A DNA stretch of 64,000 nt from Sipunculus nudus (lineage: Eukaryota > Annelida > Sipuncula > Golfingiida > Sipunculidae). Each line of letters begins with the position of its first letter. Within the stretch, counting starts at the first letter, position 1. The notes below the pieces were generated by a model. It searched no databases. It saw nothing but the letters and a program-made list of their open reading frames with translations, and was not told the origin of the DNA. The position numbers and the translations under genes are program-made. Shown in pieces: positions 1-8,512 of this stretch. The DNA lies in contig CM049307.1 of NCBI GenBank assembly GCA_026874595.1, forward strand, positions 77,908,643 through 77,972,642. The letters are read 5' to 3'.

Positions 1-1219
1 CCTGATCACCACTTTCTAAGCATCTTGGTTTTGCACCTGCATCATAATATGCTTTGTATCTATCGCTGGCTTTACCAAGCATAGTTTGTGCTACACTCAA
101 CGTGTCTTTCAATCGTTCTTTGAGATCAATTACATATTGATACGTGGTCTTTATTTCTGATTCTGTACCTTCTTTGGTTAGGAGTTCTTTCAGGACCCTC
201 ATGGGTCCTCTCACGCGCCGACCGTACAGTAGCTCAAAAGGGGAAAACCCACCCAAAGATTTATGTTTTGCTTCTCGATAAGCAAACAGCATGGGAGCTA
301 AGTAACGATCCCAATCACGTGGTTGTTCTGACCAAACCCGTTTTAACAGCAACTTTAAAGTCCCATTGAATTTCTCTATCATCCCATTGCAGCGAGGATT
401 GTAAGGACTTGTAGTTAACTGCTTAATACTCAACAGCCGACTTACCTCGCGCATGATCGCTGACGTAAACTGACTTCCCATATCAGTTAGGACTTCACTA
501 GGAACCCCTAACCTACTATAAACTTCAAGCAATGCTTCAGCTACTGTTTCTGTATCAATATTTCGCAAAGCAATGGCCTCAGGATATCGAGTGGCATAAT
601 CCATGATAGTTAAAATGAACCGTTTACACCTGTCAGTAGCTGGGAAAATCGGACCAATGATATCCATCGCCACACGATGGAAAGGTTCTTGTATTAAGGG
701 TACTTTACCTAAGGGCACTTTGGTAACCTTACCTTTTGGCAATGTCCTTTGACACAAGTCGCATGATCGACAAAATTCTGTTACATCCTTATGCATTCCA
801 GGCCAATAAAACTGGGATACTACTCTGTCATAGGTTCGAGCTATTCCCTGGTGACCTGACATTAACCCCTCATGCGCCAGTCTGATGATATCAGACCTGT
901 AGACTCTAGGCACTACAAACTGTGTTTGACATTCGCCTGGGGGGTACTTACGATCACATTTCCGAACTAGGACTTGGTTCTTAAGGACAAATTTATTTCT
1001 ACCTTCCTGCCTAACTGTTAGCTTTTCCCAGAGATAGGAAATGGAAGGATCTTTCCTTTGTGCCTTATGAAAATCTACCCGTGCAACCTCTGAAATGGGA
1101 GTGGGCACTTTAAGTGGTTTGGGGGATTTATTTGCTTGTGCCCTCATTGAACGAGTTTCAACTGCGTTCATTATCTCGCTTTTCACGGGTACCCAGTCGA
1201 AATCAGGATCGTGTGGTTC
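1..1219 (-). pseudogene. LTR retrotransposon integrase (Gmr1-like Ty3/Gypsy), runs off the window
   Basis: Read on the minus strand, this frame is open from 1219 to the window edge. It holds an HHCC zinc finger (H-x6-H near 875-855, then C-x2-C just after an FYWPGM motif near 805-820) and the full DDE catalytic triad: Asp at 664-662 in MDIIGP, Asp at 484-482 in LTDMGSQF, and Glu at 376-374, exactly 35 residues after the second Asp. The tail after the triad (SPFELLYGRRVRGP) is the usual Ty3/Gypsy integrase continuation. The domain follows the protease directly, without reverse transcriptase or RNase H between them. In the family, integrase inserts the cDNA copy into host DNA. The core itself looks undamaged, but the upstream part of the same polyprotein carries stops and frame breaks, so this copy is classed as a pseudogene. 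RT would be expected beyond position 1. Confidence 0.9.
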
Positions 1220-1441
1220 TCAAGCCCCCTCTATATTCCCCACTATGATGTCATATACGGGATTGTTCATACAAAGTGCCTTTACAACTCCCTTATAGAA
1301 AGGTGTGTCTATACTAACTTGGGCTATAGGGAACTCTCTGATAGTGCCGTCTATCAAAACACAGGTTTGTTTATCGCCAGTCATTTGTTCCTCTGTTACT
1401 AAAGCAGTTCTTATTACAACACTGCTACAACCAGTGTCCCT
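1220..1441 (-). pseudogene. Retropepsin-like protease segment of the same retrotransposon
   Basis: The minus strand encodes an aspartic-protease start, DTGCSSVV, at about 1438-1415, and the second conserved strand YDIIVGN near 1255-1235. Retropepsins cut the Gag-Pol polyprotein and act as dimers around the DTG aspartate. About 73 codons are open before an in-frame TGA at 1222-1220, after which the same frame continues into the linker and integrase. The frame differs by one base from the gag frame that stops at 1425, and a stop lies just upstream in the protease frame. I read the junction as a single-base indel rather than a programmed shift, but cannot exclude the latter. Confidence 0.8.
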
Positions 1442-2452
1442 CGATCAAAACAGATACTTCATTATGGGAGACCATGTCCTTGCTGGTGGGCATTCCAGGG
1501 GGGTGAGCATCTGGTTTACCTGCACAGGCTTGGCATGACACATTAAGTTGACTCATCTCTGGCTCCTCTTTGAGAAATGGTTGCCTGCTTAATCTATCAG
1601 GGACATGTTCTGGCTCCACTGGTAGACAAGCGCTTGCCTCGGTAGTACTTTTATTACTATCAGGATTTATCGCCTGTTTGATAGCTTTCTCAACGGCCTT
1701 ATCTACCATTTCAGATAGATATTCCATACCGTGACCCTGAATACTGGGTCTTTTAGCTTCTTTACATCTAAAGGATTTATGATCAAGTCCCCCACAGTTA
1801 TAGCATTTGATAACTATAGGGCTAGGCGAGCTATGTGAAGCAACCGTAGACTTCCCAGGTTGTTTCTGTCCAGCATTATCAAACTGACGGAACCCATATG
1901 ATCTATCGGGCGGTTTTCCTCCCCCCCCCTTTACCGACTGGGCAGGTTTGCTAACAGACGCAAAGCTATACTGTCCATGTGCTTTTATATAGCGTTCTGC
2001 TATTTCGTTAATGGAACCTATAGAAGTACATTCCCTTTCCTTTAGAAACAATGACAATTCCTTGCTACACGAGGTCATAAACTGTTCTCCAAGTAGAAAG
2101 TCTACAAGAGAATCATATGTGTGATGAATACCAGGTTGTTTAGGTAACCACTTAATCTTGCAGCAAACTGACAAGGAGATTCGTATTTATCTGGTCTACA
2201 TGTACGGAATTTTGCACGATAACCTTCTTGGGTTAACTGATACCTCCTCAGTAGTGCTAATTTCAACCTCTCGTAATCTAACGCTTCATCAACGGGTAAA
2301 CGAGAGTATACTTCTAAGGCTTTACCCTTTAGGAGGGCACTTAAACGGATAGCCCAATCTGAATTTCCCCAATTCTGTCCTTTAGCAAATCTCTCAAAAC
2401 GCTTTAAATATGCATCTAAATTATCGCGGGTCTCTTCAAAAGCAGGCATTTT
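1425..2452 (-). pseudogene. gag capsid (SCAN-related) and CCHC zinc knuckle, frameshifted
   Basis: Two overlapping minus-strand frames make up the gag core. The first (2449-2102) carries a capsid-like helical domain (motifs AYLKRFERFAK, LLKGKALEVYSRLP, FAARLSGYLN) that resembles the SCAN-related capsid of Gmr1-like Gypsy elements. The second (2174-1425) continues the capsid C-terminal helices and then a basic/proline region and a nucleocapsid knuckle C-x2-C-x4-H-x4-C at 1805-1764 (CYNCGGLDHKSFRC). The switch of frame lies within 2174-2102, inside the SCAN-like homology, so a frameshift mutation is the simplest reading. Gag forms the particle that packages the element RNA. A second frame break separates it from the protease at about 1440. 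Confidence 0.85.
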
Positions 2453-2746
2453 TTAGGATAAAATCCCTTGGTTACCTGCTTGACTGATCGGGGTAACTGA
2501 GGTATGCTCGGTCACTTGAGCTTGTAATTTTAACATTTCAAGCTCATGTGATTGATCACGTTCTTTCATGTTTCTTTCATGTTCGCGTGCTCTTTCCTCC
2601 CGCTCAAACGCCCTATTTTCACGAGCCCTATCACTTACACGTTTCTCCTCCAACCGTATCATTTCTTTATCTACAAAAGCTTTAAGTTGCTCCCCTGAAT
2701 AACCCATCCGTTCTCCAAAATTAACCAGCTTTTCAATATCCTCCAT
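2453..2746 (-). pseudogene. gag N-terminal charged coiled-coil segment
   Basis: A minus-strand frame of 97 codons begins with ATG at 2746. Its first 35 residues (MEDIEKLVNFGERMGYSGEQ) resemble the short helical start of Gmr1-like Gag proteins; residues about 35-75 are almost entirely Glu, Arg and Lys and should form a long charged helix. It ends in TAA at 2455-2453, and the downstream capsid frame follows in the same phase two codons later, so the TAA is probably a nonsense mutation splitting one gag gene. An alternative is a genuine separate small ORF. Confidence 0.7.
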
Positions 2747-3561
2747 ATCTGTCCTTATCTAGTTTTATCACTAATAAACTTATCAATTTAACAATAAATA
2801 GTTATCAACCGATTCTCGTCTCCGGTCCTTCAGATAAATGCCAAATAAACAATGCACTACCTTCTCCCAAAAGCCAAGATCACTAGGGTAGGTGTATATC
2901 CCAGGTGTATATGTTATATCAATGCCGTAGCATTAACCTTATTCTTGCCGAAGCAATGCCGTACCAATAGAAATGTGGGATGTGCTGCCTTATAACCCAG
3001 CCCTGGTTATTCCTTTAAAACCATTTCCTCTGCGACTAACACAAGAAATTTAAATCATATGGACAATCGAATTACCTTCTCTGTTGTGCAAAGCTAACAA
3101 TACTGTCTATCCTGGCACGCTCGCCAATGTCAAGGTCAGTTTCCAATCTGACCCTGCCCAGACTCGTTCGGCATAGACAGAAGCATTTGCACAAAGAGAT
3201 GAAACAGCTCATTTAAACTTCAACAAATTTTATTTACAATATATACAGAAAATAGACATTTGGATGGCTTATAGAGCGTCCATAAATCTCCTATAGCTCG
3301 TTCCCCAGCTCCAGTCTGAACCCTCACAACACATACCAGGGTAGAATGGACCAGTTCAGTTCTATAATTAAATAAAAAAATATTCATAGGTCCTATTTAT
3401 AGGTCTATAGGATATTTGCTATTTATTTGGTCTTAACTGGGTTAGCATTAATTCCCTTTATTCATAGGACGTTTACCCGTAGGAATAAATGGGCCATTTA
3501 ATGATAGTTTTGGGCCAAAAGTACTATTGATGACAGCATAGCGTGTCATACGACTTACAAT
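2747..3561 (-). repeat. Probable 5' leader and LTR of the Gypsy-type element
   Basis: The region upstream of gag has the layout of an LTR read on the minus strand: a TATAAATA box at 3401-3394, an AATAAA signal at 3234-3229, then a U5-like stretch and leader down to gag at 2746. A TG start near 3561 is a candidate 5' terminus. I could not identify a convincing tRNA primer-binding site or the exact CA end, and the matching 3' LTR would lie outside the window, so both limits are approximate. Confidence 0.4.
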
Positions 3562-4429
3562 ATATATGAAGAATAATTATATCTCTAGATGATATCTCTC
3601 TCTAAATGATACTAAAAGAAGACAGCAAATTGGTAGGCCTACAGTATATTCTTGACATGGTATAAGAATTATACAGGCTACGGCAAATTTCATCAGTAGG
3701 AATAGAACTTAGGCTCACCGTGTACGAAAACACTATGGGTTGGTGTTTATGACTCCTCAGACAGGCAAGTAACACGGGGTTGTCCTTCGACCTCTGGACT
3801 TGTGGCAGTAGTGTCGGTACACCAACAAGTCACATTGGAGTCTATCGCATCACGTCTCCATGGCTCTACTTCAGACGACTCGTCTCCTACACCATGTCTC
3901 CGGGCCCGACAAATCACAACACAGACATCAGTACGTATGCGGCTGATATCAGCAACAAAAATGTTCAGTCAGCATAAAAAAACGAGTTGGCCTTCAATAA
4001 CACGACTCCACGGCTCGGGGGCCCCAATAACAAAAATTGTCCTATTATGAAGCTTGCAGCTTCCTGCTTGGAGTCTTTCTGCCAACTGAACTATTTGTTC
4101 AGAGCCTTTTTTGTTCAGAATTCGCTACCGGGCGCTTATTGGCCAAAATTTACTGTAGCCTCTGTAAAATATCGGCATCGTTACCTAGAGACCATATGAC
4201 GCTTCACAACCCCAACATTGCATGGCTCACTGGTTCCCTGAAATGTGTGCGCGTTGGATTCAGACTGGACCGCTATTAACACCCCCGCAAGAACAATACA
4301 CGGAAATCCCTGTTCACAGAGTGCAAATCGTTTTAAAGATCCCTAGGTTATGAGCACAGAAGAACATGCCACAGAATTTGACATAGTGAAATTAATAATA
4401 ATAAAGGATATCATGATAATTCTGTGACA
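3562..4429. other. Unassigned sequence, no supported gene
   Basis: Between the retrotransposon and the inverted duplication I see no coding region with recognisable motifs. Short overlapping frames at 3780-4280 have no family resemblance that I can name. The stretch is not strongly repetitive within this window. Confidence 0.5.
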
Positions 4430-4660
4430 CCGTGCCTGCGGGTCCTGTGTGTGTAATCAGCCCATTGGCGGTTCATAAGACCGAGAAACACCCAAAGGCG
4501 CACTCCTTTGTGATTGATACACGGGGTCTGGTCTCCTCAACGTTTCCTTTTAAGCCTGCCGAGCGTTCAGCCTGGATGGGGACCAACCATAAAACTCTTA
4601 CCTCTGCTGAGGCTGAGATTTGAACTCACAACCTTTGTGCTATGCTCTACACTAAGGCTA
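4430..4660 (-). mobile_element. tRNA-derived SINE copy, truncated, outer end of arm A
   Basis: Minus-strand copy of the SINE described at 57464-57860. It retains a degenerate tRNA head with a box-B-like GAGTTCAAATCTC and the body with the shared GGGCTGATTACACACA and GGACCCGCAGG motifs. It stops abruptly at 4430, where the inverted duplication ends, so its tail is missing. Confidence 0.7.
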
Positions 4661-4712
4661 AAGAGTACTGAGATTTTCTCCAGACCACTTGAGCTAGTAA
4701 AATAAGTAAACG

Positions 4713-5400
4713 TTAATATAGCCCGGTGCTGATTTTGATAAGATTTAGAAAATAATAATTCAGCATCCAAGATGGCTTAGGAATAGGAACTGGAAGTTGT
4801 GACATGGAAGACTCATCCTTTTGCCAGCCGAGTAGTGTGGGGTTGAGTTGCGGAGGGTCAGGATCTGTGGCCTGTCTCCAGATACATACTTGAAGGTGAA
4901 CGCGCTTAACATTTTCTGCAAATGTTTCTGAAGCTGGTGGAAGTGATTTCAGTGCGGGCAACCTAGTGATCTTCCTTTTACCTGTTTTGGTAAGCCAGAC
5001 TTGATATTCTGGTGTTTCTTGACTGTGTCACCAATATTGCACATTGTTCGTTTGGCACTAGTACTTTCCACCAGAACTGCGCAGTCAAGATTGTTCTCAT
5101 GATAGTGGTGTAACAGAAAAAGAAACACATAGGTATCAGATAACCTTAATGATACTGTTTCCATTCTTGGTGAGGTTCATCACCTGTTGCACCACTATCA
5201 CGTCAGCCTCCTCATGCATTGTCTTCAAGTCATTCCGTGATGACAAAACACCCTCCCTGATTTGTAATTGGATGGGGTCATTTCCCGTCAGTACAAATAT
5301 GTGTATGAATGCTTTTTGTGATGTTGGCTGAGTCTTGATCGTGGATTACAACCCCTGACAGAGTATGTTGATAAGCTGTACCTTGTTTTTGATGGTAGTT
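4713..5400 (-). pseudogene. Arm A: broken copy of a multi-copy invertebrate gene family
   Basis: In several minus-strand frames this arm encodes pieces of one protein: an HEEADVIVVQQVM block near 5235-5195, a middle part with DTYVFLFLLHHYHENN near 5135-5090, and a C-terminal part with KRVHLQVCIWRQATDPDPP near 4905-4850. As I recall, this order (acidic HEEAD motif, DTD-like strand, then a W-rich segment) matches a family of uncharacterised, highly multiplied invertebrate proteins. Multiple stops and frameshifts interrupt it, and the Cys-rich end seen in arm B is deleted here. No function can be given. Confidence 0.6.
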
Positions 5401-5419
5401 TAGACTACAGTCTACACGT

Positions 5420-6241
5420 AGAGTAGCCAATGAACTTGCTCCTGTACCAGAGGTTGCTGTGATTGATGGTTGTGCGATGCTCTGGGTGATTCAATGGCCG
5501 TCACATGGAACTTTACAGGACTATGTAGATGGGTTCGCTGAAGCAATTGTTTTAAGCTCGCTGACAAGGATGTGTACCTTGTGTTTGTTAGATATGCTGA
5601 CTTCAGTATTAAAGGTCGAACAAGATGTTCCAGGACAGGAGTGGGAACCAAGCAATATAAACTGCGGCTATAGATGCACCTCTTCCTAAACAGAGTCTTG
5701 ACTGTCACCAAAAACGAGGTACAGCTAATCAACATACTCTGTCAGGGGACAATGACTTAAAGACAATGCATAAGGAGGCTGACGTTATCATGGTGCAACA
5801 GGTGGTGAACCTCGCATCACTAGGATGCCCGCACTGAAATCATTTCCATCAACTTCAGAAACATTTGCAGAAAATGTTTAGCGCGTTCACCTTCAAGTGT
5901 GTATCTGGAGACAGGCCACAGATCCTGACCCTCCGCACCTCAACCCTACTCTAATCGGCTGGCAAAAGGATGAGTCTTCAATGTCACTACTTCCAGTTCC
6001 TATTCCTAAAGGCACTAAGCCAGCTCCGGCAGAAGTCTTAGAAATGATCAAATGCGGTCGTGCCAGCGATACACCATGCAAGACTGCCAGATGCAGTTGT
6101 ATGATAGCACAGATATCGTGTACAGTTTTCTGTGCATGCAGTAGTGCTGGAAACTGTAACAACGGGTGGAAAAGACAGGAAAACATCAGTTGTGACTATG
6201 AAGATAGTGAGGAAGAGCTCCTCGAGGTCACAGAGGGTTAA
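5420..6241 (+). pseudogene. Arm B: broken copy with Cys-rich C-terminus
   Basis: Plus-strand pieces of the same protein family as arm A. The centre, unique to this copy, encodes IDGCAMLWVIQWPS and LQDYVDGFAEAIVLSSL (about 5460-5570). Then come a KEADVIMVQQVVNL block (about 5778-5820) and a 114-codon open stretch, 5897-6238, with CIWRQATDPDPP, LNPTLIGWQKDES and a Cys-rich block spaced like CXC-type repeats (CKTARCSCMIAQISCTVFC). The final stop is at 6239-6241. Stops and frame changes between about 5690 and 5890 and the missing middle segment show it is not functional. The family is widespread in molluscs and cnidarians as far as I recall; its role is unknown. Confidence 0.6.
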
Positions 6242-6454
6242 AACTTGAGAGTTACTGGCAGTTGGGACTTCATATAGAATAAATATACTTGCCCTATGCC
6301 TGATGTCATATATTCTATAAGTTTTATATAATGTTTGGTGTGCTAAATATTTCGAGCATCAGTGGCCATCTTGGATGCTGAATTATTATTTTCTAAATCT
6401 TATCAAAATCAGTACCTGGCTATATTAACTTTTACTTACTTTACTAGCCCAAGT

Positions 6455-6768
6455 GGTCTGAGGTAAATCTCAGTACTCTTTATCCTTAGGTAGAGCACAG
6501 CACAAAGGTTGTGAGTTCAAATCTCAGCCTCAGCAGAGGTAAGAGTTTTATGGTTGGTCCCCATCCAGGCTGAATGCTCGGCAGGCTTAAAAGGAAACGT
6601 TGAGGAGACCAAAACCCGTGTATCACTCACAAATGAGTGCGTCTTTGGGTGTTTTTCGGTCTTATGGACCACCAATGGGCTGATTACACACACAGGACCC
6701 GCAGGCGCGGTAGACACCGAGAAGATGTATATACTTAGATTAAGATTTATATAAAACAGCATAAAAAG
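6455..6768 (+). mobile_element. tRNA-derived SINE copy, outer end of arm B
   Basis: Plus-strand copy with a weakened box A (TAGGTAGAGC near 6487) and box B (GAGTTCAAATCTC near 6513), the body motif GGGCTGATTACACACA and a 3' tail resembling the one at 57790-57856. Its head is diverged, unlike the well-kept copy at 57464. It is the mirror partner of the copy at 4430-4660, so one insertion was probably duplicated with the arms. Confidence 0.75.
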
Positions 6769-8110
6769 AGGCGGTTCCCTCCACCAAAAAAAAATTCTGT
6801 CTGTTCATAAACCCTTTTATGAAATCAATGTCATCAAATGTCTGTACCTCTTTTTGCCAAAATATGCTTTTATTCAACTTGGTGGTCGCCTGAGTGTCAT
6901 TTTATCTTTAAAGGACAACCTCTGGTTGTTTACAATAGCGTAAACTATTAATTTATGTACCAAAGACCACTCGAGTGCGAGTCATGTACACCTCATTTTT
7001 ATTTCCTTCAACATATACATTCTTAATATGTTACGGCGGCCATTTTGGACGCCATTTTGCCTTAAAAAAAACAAAAATATTTTTTAGTTGTTCACAGTAT
7101 TGCACATAATTGATCTCCTTACCAAATTAATTGCAAATTAAACCTTTGCAGTACATATATACACCATATAATTGCAAATATATGGTGATTTTTATATTTG
7201 GCAGCCATCTTGGCGGCCATCTTGAATATCTCAAAACCCTCAAGGATGTCAGAGTTGCATCATCCAGATGTGAATTCAGCACCCTCAAAATAAGGTATAA
7301 CCATCAAATAACATTGGGCAGACCATAAAACAAGGTTCCACCGCTGGCACCTGGACTACAATGCGCGTCCGGAACTCTGAACTGGCTAATTGGAGATAGT
7401 AAGTAAGTGTACTGGGACGGTTTTGTTGGGAAATGTTTGCATATAACAATATACATATGTAGCCATATCCTGCATCAGATAAAATTATCCATATCATTTC
7501 GTTTTTGAAAATCGCTGATTCGTTAAGTTTTGTCATTTCATAAAGAAAACAATGATAAATGAATCAAGATACTACCCCTTTTTATTCGTTATTCAGGTTT
7601 ATAATTATTTGTTGCCATAAAATTTGCAAGATTATATTTTGACTTTGCTAGTATAAGGTGATATTGCAGATATCTAAGTTCCAGTCATGCTGTATAAAAC
7701 TTGTTTTAAAAAGAATAAATTACATGATTAATACCTGTCAGGCATACAACCGATAACATTAACAGCAGTTAGATGAAGAGATGTGAGCAGACTGACTGTC
7801 ATGTCCCTGTTAGTGTTGTCATAATCAGCCGCTATGCTGTGATCTCTCCTAATGTTACATATGCAGATCTGAATGATTTCCTATGGCATTAAAGTATGAA
7901 GCAATATTTATCTGGAAAAATTTAAGAATTTAAGCCATTCTGAAAAGTGTTCATCTGCTAAAATCGTTTGTAATGAAAAATAGTGGACGAGCCGTGAAGT
8001 GATAGATCGAGGGAATCGTACAATCGAATGACAGCGTGTGTGGCTTGTCCGCGGTGTAAGTCTTAAATGAATAACCAAGTGAAGTGAAATTAACACCTTT
8101 GCGCCAGCAC
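6769..8110. other. Unassigned AT-rich sequence with GGCGGCCAT motifs
   Basis: No gene is supported. Two related short stretches, GGCGGCCATTTTGGACGCC near 7034 and GGCGGCCATCTTG near 7212, suggest an old local duplication or an unrecognised repeat. Small frames here show no family motif. Confidence 0.4.
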
Positions 8111-8113
8111 TTA

Positions 8114-8415
8114 AGCTGCGTGTCCACTTATGCGGTACGGGTACGGATGCGGATGCGTTTTTAATCGCGCATATGGAATAAAGAAGGAGTGTGTCCACTT
8201 ATGCGGTGCGGAAACGTATACGTTTTTTAAAAACCGGACCATGAAGCCCCGGGTACGGAAACGCATGCGGAAACGTGCCATTTTGTAGAGGTTTAAGAGA
8301 GTGAAAGACCTAAAAACGCACTGAATAACGTATCTAATGGACACACACATACAAAATATCCGCATACGTATCCGCACCGCACACGCACCGCATCCGCACA
8401 AGTGGACACGCGGCT
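8114..8415. mobile_element. MITE with TTA target duplication (PIF/Harbinger-like)
   Basis: A 302-bp element without coding capacity. The left end AGCTGCGTGTCCACTTATGC matches the reverse complement of the right end (AGCCGCGTGTCCACTTGTGC) at 18 of 20 bases. It is flanked by TTA at 8111-8113 and 8416-8418, a 3-bp duplication typical of PIF/Harbinger transposons. A second copy of the TGTCCACTTATGCGG motif lies inside near 8193, so the left part may be internally duplicated. Confidence 0.8.
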
Positions 8416-8427
8416 TTAATCATAAAT

Positions 8428-8512
8428 GACCTGACTGATCAAACACAGCTGTGACACTAAAACTAACAAGATGAGATTTGTTCATTTCAAGTACCTTGAC
8501 GCACCTGGATGC
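8428..8512 (+). repeat. Dispersed 90-bp repeat, copy 1
   Basis: Contains CAGCTGTGACACT followed about 60 bases later by CCTTGACGCACCTG. Two other copies in the same orientation are at 11596-11690 and 24983-25075. Family unknown; it may be one end of a longer element. Confidence 0.6.

Larger units (their letters stand above)
4430..6713. repeat. Large imperfect inverted duplication
   Basis: Arm A (4430-5395) and arm B (5702-6713) are inverted copies of one another around a single-copy centre at 5396-5701. Matching landmarks include the SINE-like outer ends (4430-4660 against 6480-6713), the stretch 4780-4980 against 5815-6000, the stretch 5160-5240 against 5745-5815, and the innermost stretch 5355-5395 against 5702-5740. 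Each arm has its own internal deletion: arm A lacks the counterpart of about 6010-6362, and arm B lacks most of the counterpart of 4990-5160. So the two copies were alike when duplicated and have since decayed separately. Confidence 0.85.

Noticed and set aside
1425-1441. Programmed ribosomal frameshift between gag and protease
   Set aside because: No slippery heptamer is evident and other inactivating changes are nearby, so a simple indel is more likely; not excluded.
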